Below, piece by piece: positions 27,295 to 39,769 of a stretch of 64,000 nucleotides of DNA (positions are counted from its first letter, which is position 1; every line of letters starts with the position of its first letter). Both the position numbers and the translations under genes were made by a program. The stretch spans positions 4,518,055 to 4,582,054 of the forward strand of contig NC_058508.1 in assembly GCF_020382885.2 (NCBI RefSeq). The letters are read 5' to 3'. The notes below the pieces were generated by a model, which was given only the letters and a program-made list of their open reading frames with translations, had not been told where the DNA came from and searched no databases. The stretch is from Scatophagus argus (taxonomy: Eukaryota > Chordata > Actinopteri > Scatophagidae).

Positions 27295-30200
27295 ATGTCA
27301 GACTCCGAGACCGCCGCCGCCGCCCCCGCCGAGGCCCCCGTCCCTGCTGCTTGTGCCAGCATCAAGGCTGACCTGGACAAATGGTAGGCCACTGTATGCA
27401 TGTTGCAAAGAGGTGTGCATGGGAGCAAAAGTTCAGTGTGTTTCTTTTATCTCCACCATCATCATGACAATAAACTGTGTTAGCAATCAATGAAGCTCTT
27501 CTAGTCTTCGGTCCACATTCCACAAGTTCTCCACTGGCTTCAAGAGTTGCCTTCAGGCATCCACATTTGCTGAGATGTTGAATAGCTGAAGAAGCCCTGA
27601 GCGACAACATGACCATTTGAATCATTTGTGCTGTGCTTGAAAATCGTCTGCAATATTTCTCAAAATTCTGAGCTGATTTAACGTCGCAGAACTCTAACGA
27701 CTGAAGGAGAAGACCGCAGCATCCTAAAATGCGCCATGCTAAAATGGAGTCTCTTCTGAGGTTAGCGCTGAAAACCACCAAGAGAGAATCAAGTCTTGCA
27801 TGTTAGCATGTAACTGAATTTGACATCCTAGCTGGGTGCAGGGGGTAAAGGTCATGAAAACTTGGGGTACCCTATGTGGGGTGAGTGATTCGGGCATTAA
27901 CGATTTGTGGCAGCGGGATGGGGTTTGATGCTCATCCATACGCATGGATGAAGGTTGGGAATCTGCTTGCGTCACTAGCCTCCCTCTCCCCACAATACCT
28001 TGCGTTAGCTCGTTCCGTTTGTCCCCGCTATCTGAGACGGTGACAGCAGCAGCTCAGCGATGCTTTGGCTTTTGTTTTTTGTTTATTCGCAGCAGAAACT
28101 TACATGTGCAGCTCAGATGTGTAATGATGTAACACTTTGCTGTACATCTTCTGGGCTTCTGCACATTAACTATCCACTCTTCTTCTCTGGCACAGACCAT
28201 TTTGACAGACAGGGGTGTTTTTCCTTTTTTCTTTCTTTTGTGCATGGTTGCTAAGCTGGGGGTGCACCTCCACTGTGATGGATTACCATGAACAGCTAAC
28301 TTGTATCTTTAACATTTCCTTGAACATTCAAATGGATATTTTAATTTTGCCTTCTTGTGTTCATATTTGTGCAAAATACACACATTTCTTTCATGGCAGC
28401 CAAGTCTCTTCCAGCCAGACTGGCGGGCCTTGATAAGCTGCCAGTGAATGTGTGAAGTCTTTAGATAAGACAGCAGGTTGAAGTGGAGGAGGGACGGAGG
28501 CAGGGCAAGGTGTGGATGGTTGGCTAATCAAAAACTGTATGTGTGCCAACTTTGTCCCTCCATTTCTGACCATGGACACTTAAAGATCTGTTTGAATTTA
28601 TGTGCTCAATAGCTAGCCTGATATATAACTTTTTCTGTGTTTAGGTTTTCTGAATATAAATAGTGCAATGCCAATAACTCATTGGCGCTGCTCCCGTGTT
28701 AATGCTGTAGACGTTGGTCCTCCTTGTGTTTAGTCGCAGGGCACTCATGCTTAGCAGCATGTAGGTCCATACTGCGAACTCCAACCAAGGTCTACGCTAT
28801 GCAGTGCAGGGTGTTTGAAAGCACAGTACAATGGTTTTATGGTGATAAGGTGTTTTGTCAATATCAGGTTTCAGTTGATTACTGGATGTGGACCATTGCA
28901 TGCAGAACATGATCCCATGACATTGAAATTTGGAAAGTCAGGTGGCACTATAGCCTTAGTAAATGGGACCTTAAGCTGCTAGTGTTAACCTGAGGGCCAC
29001 AGTGGCCCCCGCAGGGTATTGGATTCTTGACCCGTCTCACTCTGGATTTTTGTCTCATGACTTTTTGATGGCCGATATTTATTAGAGATCAACAACCGCA
29101 ATGAATAATGGGCTTAGCTTAGACAGGATTATAAATGAATGACAAAGTTGCTCTGCTGGTTGACTAAATAAGCAACTGTTTGCTAAGAAATAAAGATACC
29201 ATATCAACTTAAAAAGTGACGTGACCAATTTTAACACTCTGATAAATGACCAAGGTAGCCAAAACTGACATTTAACAAGATAAGTTCTAGTTATTTGAAG
29301 AGGTACTCAGTTTGTTGTGGTGCTTTAATATTGTTGGACACTCAGTGGACTGTTTAAAAAAACATCTTTCAAACCGAACAGACTTTGACATGTGAAATAA
29401 AACACATTAAGTTCACCATGTTCCCAAGAATCCTTTGGCCCATGTGACTATAGTACATCCAGCATGCTGTCATTGACATGTGCTTTGGTCACTGCCATTT
29501 ATCTGTTCTGCTGGTAATATAAAATAACTATTTGATATCAAGACTGAAGAATTAGCTTATAAATGCAACCTGTTTAGAATATTTTCAGCTGGGCTCCTGC
29601 CCCTCACGCATGTGATGTCCTTCTTACTACCATGTGCCAAATGGAGGTGTTGAGGAAATCACAACACCCTGTTGGCCTCTCTGGGTCTTTCTTTTTATTC
29701 CAACCAGGCCACGTTTCAATCCAATTGTAAATTCAATATGGCTGACTATGTGTAATGAATCCCACAAGTTCCACATATTTATAGAATGAGACTGCATGTT
29801 TGACACTGACTTTATGTTCGGGGTACCACGACATGTTCCTTGCCATAGATCACATTACTGCTCCACCTGACACTTGCTTCTTTTAACAAGACAGCCTCAA
29901 GGCAACACGTTCACATACACAGGGGCGAATGGAGGCGGCCATCTTGGCTTCTGGCACTCATGTTGTGGTGATAAGCAGCTCCTTACACTCACTCTAGGTC
30001 AGATTTGAACATGTTTCTGCAGTTCTTTTTACAGACTTTTTATGTGGTTTAATAGGAGAATCCTTTTTTTTTCTTTCAATTAGCAACAGCAGTCATGACC
30101 TTGTCAAGGTCACATAGGCAAAGTCACACAGAGGTGGAGTTCGAGCAACAGATCGTGAGTATGTGTGAGGCAATAAACCATGGTACGCCTTTAAAATATT

Positions 30201-32294
30201 ACATGCAAAGGATATACACCATTTTATCTTCACATTAGACACTTGTTTGTGTAGTTTGTAGCAGTTTTGCTTAAATTCTCCAGCAAATGCGTGCATTTGA
30301 TTTATAGTTGGGACAAGCTGCATTTTTCTTTTGATATTTGATAACACTCAGTTTTCGTTCTTCACTTCTGCATCAGTTATTTTTTGTCTTTCACTAAACA
30401 AGCATTTGTTGTCTTTAATTCAAATCAGCTTGTTTTAGTCTTTTTTTTAAATGTACTGTAATACAGAGACATGCTCTATTGTTCAGAAAAGAGAAAAGAG
30501 TTTCTGGAAATTGGCTAAAATATTCTTCCATATCTATTGATAGATCCGGAGAATATATGTTGAATATTTTTTGCAGTATGTCTGTTTATGGAACCTGGTG
30601 TTCTGGGCCAGGACAATCAATGCACATACAGAAACACACACACTCACATGAGAGGTTGATCTATAATTCTCTTACTGACATACAGTATATTATGTGACTC
30701 ACTGAGCTGTCAGTTCTTGTTGTATTTGTCATGAAGAGTATTGTGGAAACTCCAGTAGGCAACATGTTACCTACTGGAGTGTTGGTGGTAAGGCTGTGTA
30801 CTTTGAGACTGCAGACTCTTTCACAAGAGCTGAATATAAAAGCACACAGGTCCTGCCCTCTTCCGTTGCCCTCCATTCTCTCTCTCTCTTTCTCTCTCTC
30901 TCACACACAAGAGAGAAGAGACATGTGTCTAATCCTGGGAGTCGAAAGTTAAATCCGAGGGTGAGATTATTAACGGCCTGGGAAAGCAGAAAAGAAATTT
31001 GAGGTAGATAGTATTGTGTTATTTTTTTTGTTTTTACTGTCTCTTTGCATGTTTGATATAAGCATTTCAACCCTTTTGACAAATGAACGCAATAAAGAAT
31101 AATAAGGAACACAATAAAGAAAGAAAATCTTGTTTAAGTAGTCAAAACTGGTAGTTGTAGCAACACCTGAGTGCAGGTCACAAATAGAAACAGCTTTGTT
31201 TTGGAGGGGTCACAGAAAAGTTTTAGCACCACTGTTCTATAATATTTTAAAGGCCTACCATGGTTATAGCACCACTGGCCAAAGGAGCCCAGGGATGCTT
31301 GAATGAGTCTTGCGTGCTCCCCGTTTGATAACGACACCACACACTCGGCCTTAATCACATGATCTCTTGGCTAATGTTTGGCCTTTACATCTTTTATCGC
31401 TGCTGCACCTGCTCAGTGATCCATTATGCATGTTCGTCCCAGAGGACAGACTACAGCTAGCCCAGTCTAAATAATTCAGCCCCCATTTCCTGATCGTGTC
31501 CAGGATGGGAAGATGACGTCACTCTTGCACCCGGCCTGAGTGGCGATCAGTCAGACCTAGGCGTGTTGACATCACTGCCTCAGGTTGTAACTTGTGCTTG
31601 ATAGCGTGAAGCTGGTTCAGACATTTCATGGTGGTTGTGTGAGTGAGTGGCCGTTTGCCTCAATGCCAGATTTTTCATCTGAATATTATAAGCTTTGTTT
31701 CATATAATGTAATGAATATAATTGAGTCTGGCCAGAAGATTCAAGCCTGAACTGGTTGCCATGACAACCCAGCTTTGCCCCATGACCCTGTAACGTGACC
31801 TCGCTCAGAGTTGGGCTTTCTCTCGGGAGGTTGCGTGATGACTGCGGTGGTGGTGATGTCATTGGCTCCTTTCCCTCCTCTGCCATGTGACCACCCTGCT
31901 CTGATGCTCTGTAAATCCCCCTGTGTGTACTTTGTACACATGTATTCATATCAGGACTGTGCGCATGTGCTGTTGAATCAGACCAAAGACAATGTGAAGC
32001 ACAGGCAGTAAAGCACACGTTTCAGCAAGGGGAACCATACCTTTTTTTTTTTTGGAATTTTGAAAAGTATGAGTTTTTGGAGAGCTCACATTTGGCGTGT
32101 CTTTGTTTTCATGTGTTTGACAGTGCTGAAGAAGAGCCCTCGATATTCAGCGTTGCACAATAAAACCCCAACTGGTTTAGATGACATTTGAACTGCAGGT
32201 TCTTCGAGCAGCTCTAGCATGGGGACGTCTTGGTCAGCATGATTCTTCCATCCACCTCGATTCAGTCAGCTCATTTTGGGATTGAGATTAAGAA

Positions 32295-32330
<36 letters not shown>

Positions 32331-35097
32331 TGGACCAGTGATACTGTTGCAGGATTATCTGACGACACACCCATGAGGTTAGGTTTTCTGGTGCACTGCT
32401 GTTGGGTCATCAGTGCAGTGCGTCCAACATTAAACACTCGTTGACTCTGTTGAAGCGCGCATGTATACACACACACACACACACTCTCACTCACTCACTC
32501 ACTCTGCAACACACTACCATAAATGCATGATTGCAGTGACACAAACTCATTGGCTCCCATTTCCTCATACCCACCTCCTGGCAAAGTGAAGCTCTGAGCA
32601 ATAATCTGCTGCAGCCAGCTGTGTGTTACATCACTAACAGGCACCCAGCCACAATACAAAAAGAGATAAAGTGGTAGAGAGGGCCCAGTGTAGCTACGCT
32701 GGTGTATTAACAGCTGCAGTGTGATGGTCTTGGTTTTCACAATTATTCAATTTGCAGAATAGATTTTATTTCACCCCTGTTGTGTCTGCAAAATGAAATA
32801 ATGAAAACATAATGAAATAAAATTAAACTGCTTGTTGTTTAGAGAGTTGACAGTTGTCTTATTGTGGACTGTCTCCTCAGTTCAACTTCATATTTAGCAT
32901 ACAGACTTGAGTGCTGTCAGTTCTTGAATAACCATTTCCCCCAAAATATCAAAGTATTCCTTTTGAGGTTGTAATCTTTCAAGGGGGAACCAGTTTTAAT
33001 ACATTAAACTGACCTATCAGCAGTTGAATTTTAATTTGTGTAGCGCAGGTGTCAGGTTATGACAAAGGAGAAGCATGTGTGGAATCAGAAAAGATGATAT
33101 CTCTTCTGATTCCTTTCACTTAACTGTCCATTCTGTGACAGTGTTACAGGAATGCAATCAGTGACGCGCCCTTAAGATTTCAGTCCTGATTTATTTGGAA
33201 TATTTTTTATGCCTTTTTATGAAAAAGAATGGTGAGTCCGTGCTATGACTGCTTCACAGTGAAAACCATCCCATGTTTCACCAGTCGAGCACTTTTAATA
33301 TGAAGTAGCAGCAGTAGGAAACGTTCACATGCATACGTTGTGTGTGTGTGTGTGTGTGTAGGTGTGTAGTTTGAACCTTGCACAGGACTGGCGGACTGTG
33401 CCGCTAACAATGAAAACTACTATATGTAAAATTAATTACAGTATTAATTACAGTACAGTATACGGTTATTGCTAATCCTGTAAAAATACCAAAAGAAGAA
33501 CAATATCACCAGCCTTACCCTTTAAATGTGAACTATTTGATACTGAATCAGTAGCAAAACTATTATCTTAGTGACTTTAAAGTGAAAGTGAGGCAGCATG
33601 GAGGGATTTGATGTTGAGGAGATGAGGATAGCTGCCCAGCTCTTCAGTGGGTTGAACATGACAGAGGGATACTCAGGCGTCATGAAGAGATGGGAGGAGC
33701 CAAAGGATGGGTTTACATTCATGTATCATGAAACCCCTCCTCCTGTGTGCTCACCCTCTTATCTCATGTCCTGTCATCTCTGCATTATCACGCAAACCTC
33801 CCTCCATCCCTCCCTCTCTGCTGTCCTATCAAGCAGATGGGTTCATCCACATGGCTTTTCACTCCTCCCTCTGCCCCACCCCCCCCCCTTTCCCTTCCCT
33901 TTCGCTCCATCACCCTAATGCCCTGTGGCAGTGTCGACTGCTGTGTTTGCTCCTGCACTGGAGCCTGAAATAATCTGTTAGACCTCTCTCTCTCGCTCGC
34001 TCTCTCACTTTCATCCCCTTATTGTCCCATCTTTCATACAGTCTTTCTTGTTTTGTTTTCTGTCTTTGCCCGCCGGTGCATTTCAGATGTATAGGCCGTT
34101 CTCATTTGGGAAAATCTTTCTGTGTGTTGGGTCATTTTTGTTCTCAAAGTGATTGAACTTTGTCAGTGAGTTGGTGTTCCATTGAGAGAGGACACTTGGC
34201 ACCCTAACAGCATTATTCACTTAGACTCATTTCACGTCAGTTTGTCTTGTCTTATCTGTCCTCTCCACTAATGGAGAGATGGGATGGTATCTATATACTA
34301 TTAGTTGCATCTTATCCCATTAAGATCTGTTGGCACATGAAACAAGCATCTGTTCTGTCAACAGAATTAGTTGGACTGGGACTTAGTTGAGTCCACCACT
34401 GCTGACAAAAGCTAGACTAAAGCTCTCTGTCATTCCTACATGCCATCGGAGTGAGAAGGTGACATCGTAATGCAAAAACTATTTGTGAAAATGAAAGATG
34501 AAATGTGCTTCATCTTGTAATCTGCATATGTTTGTAATCTGAGAAGCCATGAGCTGTCGTGTGCGAGTGGGATCTGATTGCATGCAGGTAAACCGTCGGT
34601 GTGGAGAGCAAAAGAGGCCAAACGCACCGGCCAAAATGTAATCTCACAACCAGTCGGCTATTGTCGGTTTTAGCTTTTTAAAACTGGGTCTGCGTTCACA
34701 TGCAGATAAATGAAGGGTCGTCTCTCAGCTCCAGCCCCATACTCATCTCAAGTTGCTAATATACGTACTTGTATTAGCAATAATAAAAAAGATTTGCTAT
34801 TAGCTCCATGATGGTATTTTATACACGTGGTGATGCAAGCAGAGAGGGAGAAAAAAAACTTGCATACATGCACTCATACACAGTAAGAGAGGAAGTCTCA
34901 TCCAGGATATCTACTGGCTATAGTGAAAGCCCAAAGACCTTCTCAGAGGCTAAATCGTCATCAGACTGTAGCCTGACTGTGATCTAACAGTCATTAATCT
35001 TTCTTCCAGTGTGGCAGAGAAGGGAGCCGAGGGCTGCAAAGATCTGATGGAGGCCTTTGCTGCCTGTGTGAAGAGTGCAGCTGAGGGGACGTCATGA
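27295..35097 (+). CDS. Cox17-like twin CX9C small protein lacking the copper-binding Cys pair
   Basis: Two coding exons, 27295-27383 and 35010-35097, joined by a GTAGGC donor and a TTCTTCCAG acceptor, give a 58-residue acidic/alanine-rich protein. Splicing changes an apparent Trp codon at the exon end into Cys30. The cysteines are C20-x9-C30-x8-C39-x9-C49: the twin CX9C hairpin of mitochondrial intermembrane-space proteins, folded by Mia40. The 9-8-9 spacing and the CVAEKGAEGC link match human COX17 (CIIEKGEEHC). Cox17 carries a Cys-Cys just before the first CX9C to pass Cu(I) to Sco1 and Cox11; here that place reads Pro-Ala. A copper-chaperone role is therefore doubtful. A 5'-proximal GC-rich exon, a third non-coding exon and a poly(A) signal suggest a live gene, not a processed copy. 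Function unknown; a divergent cox17 paralogue is my best guess. Confidence 0.7.
30746..30783. repeat. Near-perfect palindrome
   Basis: ACTCCAGTAGG (30749-30759) is the exact inverse complement of CCTACTGGAGT (30770-30780). The centre AACATGTT (30761-30768) is itself palindromic. Two mismatched positions aside, pairing extends to 30746/30783. Confidence 0.9.
32299..32329. repeat. (GT)n microsatellite
   Basis: About 15 GT units, directly visible. A shorter CA tract with a (TCAC)n tail follows at 32467-32503. Confidence 0.9.
33339..33360. repeat. (GT)n microsatellite
   Basis: About ten GT units, directly visible. Confidence 0.85.
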
Positions 35098-35335
35098 GGA
35101 AGCGCCCTCTAACCTCAAATGTAAGGACGTTAACATCGTGTACTGCATGATACATTCAAGGCCATAGAAAGTAGTTTTTTACCAGTAGAATTTGCAGTGC
35201 TTTCTCATCATTTTTGCTTGAAAATGATGTATTAGTTGTCAATAGCAACTCATTTATTTCTGTAGATAGGGTTAGGGTTAGTTGAATTTTTGTTTTATCT
35301 TATTTTATTATCTCGCATCTCTTTCTCTCTTCCAG

Positions 35336-35690
35336 GTCCACTGCACTGAGTCCTCCAAGTTCCCAGCATTCCCTTCTGCACGACAGCTCTGGACTGGGTG
35401 ATGACAACAACGATGATGATGATGATGATGGCGTGACAAACATTGTGTTGATTCGGGCTGAATTTTGGATCTGGCGGCAGTAATCACAGTTTCCTCCCCC
35501 CTGTGTTCCCCTCTGGTTTAGGCTTATTTGGTGTCCCTCAGTCCCCCCCTCCCCCCTTCTCCTACGGCTGGCGTACAGCACATCGACTTGTAGACAGTTC
35601 CAGAGAGCTGATGGGCTGTGATGTAAATTGTCAACTTGAGATGAATACTTATAAATGGAAATAAAAGTATCGAATACTTGGTATAAAAAC
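35336..35690 (+). other. 3' untranslated exon of the CX9C gene
   Basis: The coding exon ends at 35120 (GTAAGG donor, 23 bases after the stop). A strong polypyrimidine-CAG acceptor at 35317-35335 opens a last exon that is wholly non-coding and ends after AATAAA at 35660-35665. The exon holds a (GAT)n run at 35408-35430. A stop codon only 23 bases before the last junction should not trigger nonsense-mediated decay. Confidence 0.6.
35660..35665 (+). terminator. Polyadenylation signal of the CX9C gene
   Basis: AATAAA in GGAAATAAAAGTATC; the cleavage site would be near 35680-35690. Confidence 0.6.
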
Positions 35691-38600
35691 AAATTGCCAT
35701 CTTTTGTGTCATCGCTTTCTGAATATTGTCAGAGTTTTGAATGTCTGAATTCTTTTAATATTTAGGAGTATGGATACATTTAATTATCTAAACAATTCAG
35801 GAAATGTATAACCTCACTATAACATCATATGCTCACATTTTTACTTAACCTTTTGCACATACAAATAGCAGTCGATGCACATTGTGGTTCACTTGTAAAT
35901 TCCACAGTGTGCACTGTGCTCTGGTCACACACACACACAGATACACATACCCTCACATGCAGACATCAGTACTGTCAGCTGTCTGTCTGGCTAACCTAAT
36001 CCAGCCCCAGCGGGTAAACTTGAACTCCTCTTGGCGTCACACCCACACATTCCCAGATTAGCCTGCTGTCAGAGCCTGGCAGTCAGGGGTGCAGATTTAA
36101 AGTCACGATATGCATGTTAACAATACTTGAAATCCATACACATTATGAGATACAAGATACAAAATAGGTTTATTTGTCACACACACACAATCATACACGG
36201 TACAATGTGCAGTGAAATTCTTTATGTCCCTGCTACCAAAAAATAGTTAAGTGAAAAATTTAAATATTGTAAAATATACAAAAATATACAAAACTATTCA
36301 TTCATTCCAAACAAAGGCAATAAAATGTGTCTGAGAAGTGTGTTTAATACAAAATGTTCATTAAAACGCCTCCACAGCAGTAAAACACCAAACCGCATTT
36401 TACAACTCGCCTCAGTTCTGTTTCCCAGTTTGTCAGTTTTTATCCCAACATTACCGATATAACGATGTAAATAAATGCCAGTGATTTCTCATTTTTGAAT
36501 TGAAGCCATCTTACAGCATTTCAGGAGCAGGACCACACCTGAACCACGTCCCTTCTGAGTTTCTTATAAATACCAGCCTAACCTCCACCTCCTCTGCACA
36601 ACCTCCCCCACTCCATTTTCCTTTCTTGTTTCTTTCTCTCCTTCCTTCTCTTTGCAGAGTCGTGAGGGGGGTTTCTTTTCAGCCTGTAGTCTGATCACAC
36701 ACCCTGCATACTGTTACTGGCTTGGTGCTACTAACCTGCACCCTTTCTCTGTTTTGTAACTACATCACGACTGTCTATATACAGCCGCACACGCAGATGG
36801 TGGACTTAAACTTTTTTTTTTTCACTCCCGGTTGAATCAGCTTCTTTTCCAATTAAAACTGCTACCGTATTCTGGCAGATGTTAATTAAATTTATTTTAG
36901 GTGGAAAATAAGATGGTACACACATCTGAATACCTACAGCCACTCTCACAGTTTAGGGTGGAGGGAGGTTGAAGATCACAGTTCACCAACAAAATAAGTA
37001 TTTTTAGAGTTGGTGGGTGTCACAGTACAACCTGTTTACATGCTGTCAAACATTAAAGCCTCATATATATATATATTACTTAGCCTGACAAAAAACTCAT
37101 CATTTCCTTTAAAGGGGAGTGGGCTTATTCTGTCTCAAACATCTAGACATTAGAGGTGTGCCATTCTTTTACACACATATTTGAATGTCTTCTTTTCTCC
37201 CTGTAAACTCCTGTTGCACTGTATTCAGCAAAGCTCTGTTAATTTCAAAAACAAAACTGAATCATTACCTTATTACCTGTCTAACACAAGCGAGAGACAA
37301 CAGCCCAGAATTATGCTTTATTCACATCATGCATTACACGTGCATGTGTATGCAACACTCCAGGTAGAATAGGGCTCTTGACATGAAAACCCTACTCTCC
37401 CAGAATGGGCTTGGATCCTATTATACTCACCACTCTGGTTTAACTTGTACTAATTACAAAATGTAAATTTCAGTACCTCTGAATAAAAGAATTGACTGCA
37501 AAAGGGGCATATTAATACATCTAACTGATACTCTTATTCAACTTAAATCAATTTAATAAACTGAAATTCCCCATCACCCAATACCATTTCCTTACAGTGT
37601 TATGATTTACGAATGTCTTTGGGCATGTAGAACTGGAGTTATTTAACAATTTGCATATTTGTTTTAAGATAATGACTCAAACCTTGATGTACTGCTAAAT
37701 TGGTATACCATGATGCTTATCTGTGCTTCAATGGCAGATCATGAACAGAAAAAAAAAAATACAATTACACAGTGACAGGAAATGATAGCTCATGTAATAG
37801 CACAACAGCACCACCCTATGGTTAGAAAATGCCCTTGCAGTTAGTGGAAAACTTTTTTTTTAGGGTGAGATTTCAGCATGTTTCTGTTACAGCATGCTTC
37901 AGAGTTTGTTCTGTAAGACATCACATCACATCTTTTATTTAAACTGTGATGTTCTGAGAAACATTTCTGATTGTAGGGCACGTATGGATTGAGGAGGTGA
38001 ATGTGCATCATAGTCGACGAGACAAAATTTCTGTGACACAACTAAATTTATTTAAATTTATATACCAGGACTTCTCTCATTTTGACTTGTTCATGCAGGA
38101 AACCATCTATGGCACAGAGATAAACTCCAGGCATGGATTTACACACTGACCCACACTCACGACACCATTAGATAATCGAAAATACATCAGCCTGACTGCA
38201 TCAAGAGATTAAGATTAAAAGGGATTAAGAATTGGGAGTCAGCGTCATACAGATATCACGATGTGAACCTTACTCACAGCACACACTGACACAGTGGTTG
38301 TCCAAGTGAACATTATGATGTATCCCACAGGTCAGCGGTGGACAGTGGCTGTTCAGCAAATTTTTAATCTGGATTTCCTCTACATTTTATGAAAAGAGAA
38401 TTTAGCACACAAAAAACAAAATCAAATGTTGTTATCATAGTATATAGCCTACTGTATAATCAATGGAATGAATTTCCAAACAGTGTTTTAATTGAAGCTG
38501 CTTAATTTAATTGCTTGCTTGCTCTGTTGCTTTCAATGTTATCACTTCAGTAAAAATAATAATAAAACACATCCTTCTTTAAGTCAATATAATCAGAGGT

Positions 38601-39769
38601 TTGGCTGCCACAGTATTACTTGGTATGACCAGTAGCTGATGGTGGCTAATGTTGGCTAAGGTTGGCAACCTGTGGATGGATACTGGTAAATAACAAACAT
38701 TACAGAGTATCAATTTATATAATGTACAAAAGGTATCCCACAGCAGCAATATTTATTTGATTTACAGATGATATAGGATGATATAGATTTATTTTACTGT
38801 GTGATCAATTTTGGATGCTGTGGTCAAGGAACTTAAAAAAAAAGTTGTTTTTATCTTTTTTGTTGTAATCATACAACAAAGCAAACTTAAAGGGGGTGTT
38901 GAAAAAGACTGAATAAAATTAAATGTTTGGGAGTTACAATATAAAATAAATTATACATAGTTCAAAAATGTCAAACTCTACCTAAAACTGTACAAAATTA
39001 AGGACTTCTTCAAGCTTCCTTAAACTCAGCAAAGCTTACACTTTTTTTGGGTGTAATTGCAGTTTTTTTTTTTCCCTTTTCTGCCATTTTGTACTAAAAT
39101 AAACAGCAACAGGCCCAATACGGAGCCTTAAGGAACTCCTGTTTGTAGCTGAGCAGGTCATGATCAACCAGATCCAGAAACAGCCCCACTACAGATGGTT
39201 GAAAGTGCATACTGCGTACAGTAAGGTACATCTATGACAATTCAGCAAACTGCATATGTGGGTAAAGACTGTACCATATGGTCAAAGCTCCTACAAGAAG
39301 TAATACATTGAGTAGAGCTTGCTTTGTCAAGTGTCTTTAATGACTCTGTGTCTGAGTATGTAATGATGACGTTTTTAGCCTTGTTGCAAAATCATAACAA
39401 TATCCTCATATTTGTTCAGGTTCATTTCCTAATTCACCTCTGCACCATCGTGTTTGCATCTGGCATACCAGTGGAAGTAAGTAGTGAAGTTCAATTCATT
39501 AGCTGATTTATCAAAAGTGTACTATAATCACATCACGGGCGAAAGTAATTCATGATACATCCTGTATGAAAAGATGCATTAAATTTATCATGAGTCATGC
39601 ATTGCTGAAGAATATATTTAGTTTCCTCATAGTAAAATGTGACATATTTCTGTAACACTCCTACTCATGTTTTTGTCTTCATATATGAAACTATAATTCC
39701 TCTATTCATCTCTGAAACGGGCTGCTGACATGGACCACGTGCTGTTTTGGTGTTCTTGGTCTCCTCATG
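35691..39769. other. Intergenic, nothing coding recognised
   Basis: AT-rich sequence without exon signals. A retroposon tail-like patch is at 36151-36236 and poly-A/poly-T runs occur at 37748-37759, 37853-37861 and 39063-39074. Distal regulatory elements of brsk1 may lie here, but none can be named. Confidence 0.5.
36151..36236. mobile_element. LINE-derived tail-like repeat
   Basis: TACAAGATACAAAATAGG, TTTATTTGTCACACACAC and GTACAATGTGCAGTGAAATTC are phrases of a repeat found throughout fish genomes, thought to be the 3' end of a non-LTR element. Decayed and non-coding. Confidence 0.45.

Larger units (their letters stand above)
27384..35009 (+). other. Large intron of the CX9C gene
   Basis: 7.6 kb between the two coding exons. 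It holds a near-perfect palindrome (30746-30783), GT/CA tracts near 32299, 32467 and 33340, and a full CRE-type TGACGTCA near 31514-31521. It contains no recognisable extra exon, and the open frames within it lack family motifs. Confidence 0.65.

Noticed and set aside
26941..27387. A 148-codon frame that would extend the CX9C protein far upstream
   Set aside because: The extension runs through the CT microsatellite and has no conserved sequence. The ATG at 27295 starts an acidic, GC-rich segment just after this tract, and the total length then suits a small CHCH protein.
33598..33918. 106-codon frame starting MEGFDVEEMRIAAQLF, at first sight protein-like
   Set aside because: The second half is a translation of a C/T-rich tract, no homologue is recognised, and it lies inside the CX9C-gene intron without convincing splice sites.
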